From Alphaproteobacteria bacterium UBA7371 (GTDB taxonomy: Bacteria > Pseudomonadota > Alphaproteobacteria > UBA8317): a stretch of DNA of 16,458 nt. Of the stretch, positions 14,660 through 16,458 are shown piece after piece. The notes under the pieces were generated by a model. The model was not told the origin of the DNA. It did no database searches and was given only the letters and a program-made list of their open reading frames with translations. The position numbers and the translations under genes are program-made. The DNA is taken from the NCBI GenBank assembly GCA_002469865.1, contig DKOD01000029.1, positions 1 through 16,458 of the forward strand, read 5' to 3'. Within the stretch, counting starts at the first letter, position 1. Each line of letters begins with the position of its first letter.

Positions 14660-15297
14660 TTGCGGACACCCCGCAGCACCGCCTGGGCGGTAAAGAACAA
14701 GACCATGCCATTGAGCAAATGCCAGGCCGGGTGGGTGCCCAATGGGAATGCTTCGCAAAGCGGGCGGTCAATGGTTCTTAAGGTAAGGGAGACAACAAAG
14801 AGGCCCGCGGCAATGAAAAAACTTTTTGTGGCTTCACGATGTTGGTTTCTGGCGATCAGCCCAAATATGACCAGCGCCAGGAGTGCGGGAAAATAACCGG
14901 CAGAGCCCATTAAAATTGACGGTGGAATGGCGTTTGACGCCGCACCGGTCACAAGCGCAACCACCACCGCACCGAACACACCAATCTGGGGCACAAAACG
15001 TCGGCTGGCCAAATACACATGGAGCAGAATAAAAAACAGAATGGATAAGATGTCAGCAAACATGCTGGGCAGATCGGCCATCATATGGAAGGCAAGCGAG
15101 CAAAGTCCGACCAGAACCATGAGGCCAGATTGCCAGGGCACCATGGGGTCGCTGCCCCGATACCAACGGTAAAATAGAAGGCCTGCAATGATGAAGGCCG
15201 CATTGCTGATCGCGTTGAGTGGTTCATCAAACAAACCGGGCTGAAGGCGTTCGCAATAAATATCGATGTAACCAGCATGGTTATGGTTTGCAGCCAT
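14656..15297 (-). CDS. Ceramidase-family (CREST) integral membrane hydrolase
   Basis: Predicted seven-helix zinc amidase related to alkaline ceramidases, 213 aa. The N-terminus has IDIYCERLQPGLFDEPLNAISN (residues 11-32), typical of bacterial ceramidase-domain proteins. The catalytic pattern is complete: Ser67 and His71 (SLAFH), Asp82 eleven residues later, and His189/His193 (HPAWH). This matches the three-His zinc site plus Ser/Asp arrangement known for CREST ceramidases. Start at 15297 (MAANHN) was chosen over 15309 because GAGGAAA lies correctly spaced before it and inside the longer reading. The gene is co-translated with the DUF3108-type protein. The actual substrate (ceramide or another amide-linked lipid) cannot be read; the catalytic residues make activity plausible. 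Confidence 0.82.
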   Translation of the reverse strand: MAANHNHAGYIDIYCERLQPGLFDEPLNAISNAAFIIAGLLFYRWYRGSDPMVPWQSGLMVLVGLCSLAFHMMADLPSMFADILSILFFILLHVYLASRRFVPQIGVFGAVVVALVTGAASNAIPPSILMGSAGYFPALLALVIFGLIARNQHREATKSFFIAAGLFVVSLTLRTIDRPLCEAFPLGTHPAWHLLNGMVLFFTAQAVLRGVRK

Positions 15298-15360
15298 CAA
15301 TTTCCTCATTTAAGACCGTCAAAATTCTTGTCATGATATGGTCCCCAACTTTTGTGAAAA

Positions 15361-15377
15361 CAAGGCAAAATGCCTTG
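15361..15377. repeat. 17-bp perfect palindromic element, CAAGGCA-AAA-TGCCTTG
   Basis: A 7-bp arm repeated in inverse orientation around AAA, in the divergent gap between the ceramidase-like gene and the TPP riboswitch. On the minus strand it reads into TTTTC and could form a weak terminator-like hairpin. It lies too far upstream of any gene end for that to be obvious, so a protein binding site is equally possible. Confidence 0.45.
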
Positions 15378-15403
15378 TCTGCCGTTGGTCGGTGTTATGT
15401 GGG

Positions 15404-15433
15404 TTGATTTGTGGCGCAACTTCCCGCCATGAT
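15404..15433 (+). promoter_or_regulatory. Candidate promoter for the riboswitch-controlled transporter operon
   Basis: TTGATT (15404-15409), an 18-base spacer and CATGAT (15428-15433) sit about 10 bases before the riboswitch, the right position for its transcription start. The match is moderate and made by eye. Confidence 0.35.
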
Positions 15434-15443
15434 AGCTTTGTTG

Positions 15444-15532
15444 CTCATTGGGGTGCCTTTAACATGGCTGAGAGGTGGTCTGCCACCAACCCATGGAACC
15501 TGATCCGGTTGGGACCGGCGTAGGGAATGAGG
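15444..15532 (+). promoter_or_regulatory. TPP (THI-box) riboswitch
   Basis: A thiamine pyrophosphate-sensing RNA leader. All consensus blocks are present in order: GGGGTGCC (15450-15457), GGCTGAGA (15466-15473), a GGTGG/CCACC stem (15474-15478 with 15483-15487), ACCC (15489-15492), GAACCTGATCCGG (15496-15508) and CCGGCGTAGGGAA (15515-15527). The closing stem P1 pairs CTCATT (15444-15449) with AATGAG (15526-15531). The Shine-Dalgarno GAGG (15529-15532) lies in the 3' strand of P1, seven bases before the ATG at 15540. Bound TPP should therefore hide the ribosome site directly and shut off translation of the transporter. No rho-independent terminator follows, which fits a translational rather than transcriptional switch. 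Confidence 0.95.
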
Positions 15533-15539
15533 TTGTCCA

Positions 15540-16199
15540 ATGCGTCAAGATCCTTTGTTACAAGTTTCGGGCAAGATTTCTGGGCCACAAGGTTTTTCTT
15601 TGGAGCTTGGGAGCCTGACTGTTCATGACGGCATGGGGCTGGCTATTCTCGGCCGCTCCGGCGCAGGAAAATCCACACTTCTAAGGGTTTTGGCCGGCAT
15701 GATGCCGGAGGGATTTGCTTTTGTTGGCCAACGATATGTCCGGACAAACATGGCCTTTATGCTTCAGGAATTTGCCCTCATTGACGCCTATTCGGTGCGC
15801 CGTAACGTGATGCTTGGTGGTTTGTTGCGCAGCGAGAGATTGGACCACACTAGGGCGGAGACATTGCTGGACCAAGTGGGATTGGCGGGCTTTGGGCATA
15901 GAAAAATTGCCAGCCTATCGGGGGGGCAAGCACGTCGTGTGTCTCTTGCGCGTATGCTTTATGAGGATGCCGGTATCTGGCTTTTGGATGAGCCATTTGC
16001 CGGCCTAGATGTCAAAACCCGCAAGGAAGTCTTAGAGGAGGTGCTGGTAAGCGCTGCCGGACGCTCCATGATGCTTGTGACCCACGACCCAAGAGAGGCG
16101 CGCATGCTGGGTCAGCCAATCATGGTCATTGGCCAGGGCCGTCTGCATTATTTTGCCCCCGATGCCCCCGATGGCGTCTTGCTCGAGGCCATGTCATGA
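15540..16199 (+). CDS. ABC transporter ATP-binding subunit, thiamine/pyrimidine-precursor importer (ThiZ/ThiQ-like)
   Basis: ATPase that powers import across the inner membrane. Product 219 aa. Motifs are complete: Walker A GRSGAGKST (38-46), Q-loop Q76, signature LSGGQ (126-130), Walker B IWLLDE (146-151), D-loop at FAGLD and switch H182 (VTHD). The TPP riboswitch directly upstream links it to thiamine supply. The downstream permease resembles SsuC/TauC-like ThiX rather than the large two-domain ThiP, so a ThiXYZ-type importer of the HMP/aminopyrimidine precursor is more likely than the ThiBPQ thiamine importer. The stop overlaps the permease start by four bases (ATGA). The binding-protein gene that would settle the substrate lies outside the window. 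Confidence 0.88.
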   Translation: MRQDPLLQVSGKISGPQGFSLELGSLTVHDGMGLAILGRSGAGKSTLLRVLAGMMPEGFAFVGQRYVRTNMAFMLQEFALIDAYSVRRNVMLGGLLRSERLDHTRAETLLDQVGLAGFGHRKIASLSGGQARRVSLARMLYEDAGIWLLDEPFAGLDVKTRKEVLEEVLVSAAGRSMMLVTHDPREARMLGQPIMVIGQGRLHYFAPDAPDGVLLEAMS

Positions 16200-16458
16200 G
16201 GCGTCTTGGCATGGTGGCTTTTGGGTTGTTGTTCTTTTTGGGCCTGTGGCAATTGATTATCCTCATTTTTGGGCTTCCACGTTTTATTTTGCCGTCCCCT
16301 TTGGATGTGGCGGCCGCCTTTGCAGATCATGCCAGCTTCATCATGGGCCATGCCGCCATCACCGCCCTTGAAGTTGTTGTTGGCTTTGTTCTTGGATGCT
16401 TTTTTGGTGTCGCAAATGCCCTTATGATCATCAATTCTGCTTTCGCGCGTCGGTATGT
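16196..16458 (+). CDS. ABC transporter permease (ThiX/SsuC-like), N-terminal part
   Basis: Membrane subunit of the same importer, truncated by the window edge after 87 codons. ATG at 16196 overlaps the ATPase stop. The translation begins MRRLGMVAFGLLFFLGLWQ, a first transmembrane helix. The hallmark segment GLPRFILPSPLDVAAAF follows, as in SsuC/TauC/ThiX permeases, then HAAITALEVVVGFVLGCFFGVANAL, the second helix region. The LPSP element and the single-domain start distinguish it from ThiP. Riboswitch control points to a thiamine precursor as substrate. Confidence 0.85.
   Translation, partial: MRRLGMVAFGLLFFLGLWQLIILIFGLPRFILPSPLDVAAAFADHASFIMGHAAITALEVVVGFVLGCFFGVANALMIINSAFARRY

Overview
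The window looks like part of an alphaproteobacterial chromosome. The evidence is a histidyl-tRNA synthetase of the atypical alphaproteobacterial type followed by hisZ and hisG, a DNA ligase/exonuclease/helicase/phosphoesterase repair set common in Alphaproteobacteria, and a TauE-like transporter paired with a TIGR02186-type membrane protein. I cannot assign a genus. Gene density is high and many neighbours overlap by 1-4 bases. No tRNA, rRNA, CRISPR array, transposase or integrase was seen, and no stretch over 300 bases lacks a gene.

Region 1 (1-7149) is a DNA repair locus. On the minus strand a metallo-beta-lactamase exonuclease (713-1720) overlaps the ATP-dependent DNA ligase that runs off the left edge (1-716). 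Divergently, a DEXH-box Lhr-core helicase starts at 1777. Its usual partner, the PdeM-type metallophosphoesterase, is on the same strand but lies 2.3 kb downstream (6460-7149). The gap holds an AT-rich two-gene islet on the opposite strand: a secreted six-cysteine protein of unknown family (5740-6270), then a putative lipoprotein with helical repeats, an Asp-rich linker and a secretin-like C-terminal domain (4215-5729). This islet is the least explained part of the window.

Region 2 (7146-9569, minus strand) is a three-gene membrane operon: a TauE/SafE permease, a TIGR02186-like membrane-anchored protein, and a HAD-family phosphatase with a membrane tail. A small two-helix membrane protein (9646-9921) is divergent from it.

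Region 3 (9990-13458) is the hisS-hisZ-hisG cluster, joined by overlapping stop/start codons. It couples histidyl-tRNA charging to the first step of histidine synthesis. An orphan MarR-like regulator (13557-13913) follows.

Region 4 (13853-15297, minus strand) has a CREST-family ceramidase-like membrane hydrolase overlapping a periplasmic DUF3108-type protein, which suggests lipid or envelope metabolism.

Region 5 (15444-16458, plus strand) is a TPP riboswitch followed by an ABC ATPase and the start of an SsuC/ThiX-like permease. It is probably a thiamine-precursor (pyrimidine) importer. The Shine-Dalgarno sequence lies in the closing stem of the riboswitch, suggesting translational control.
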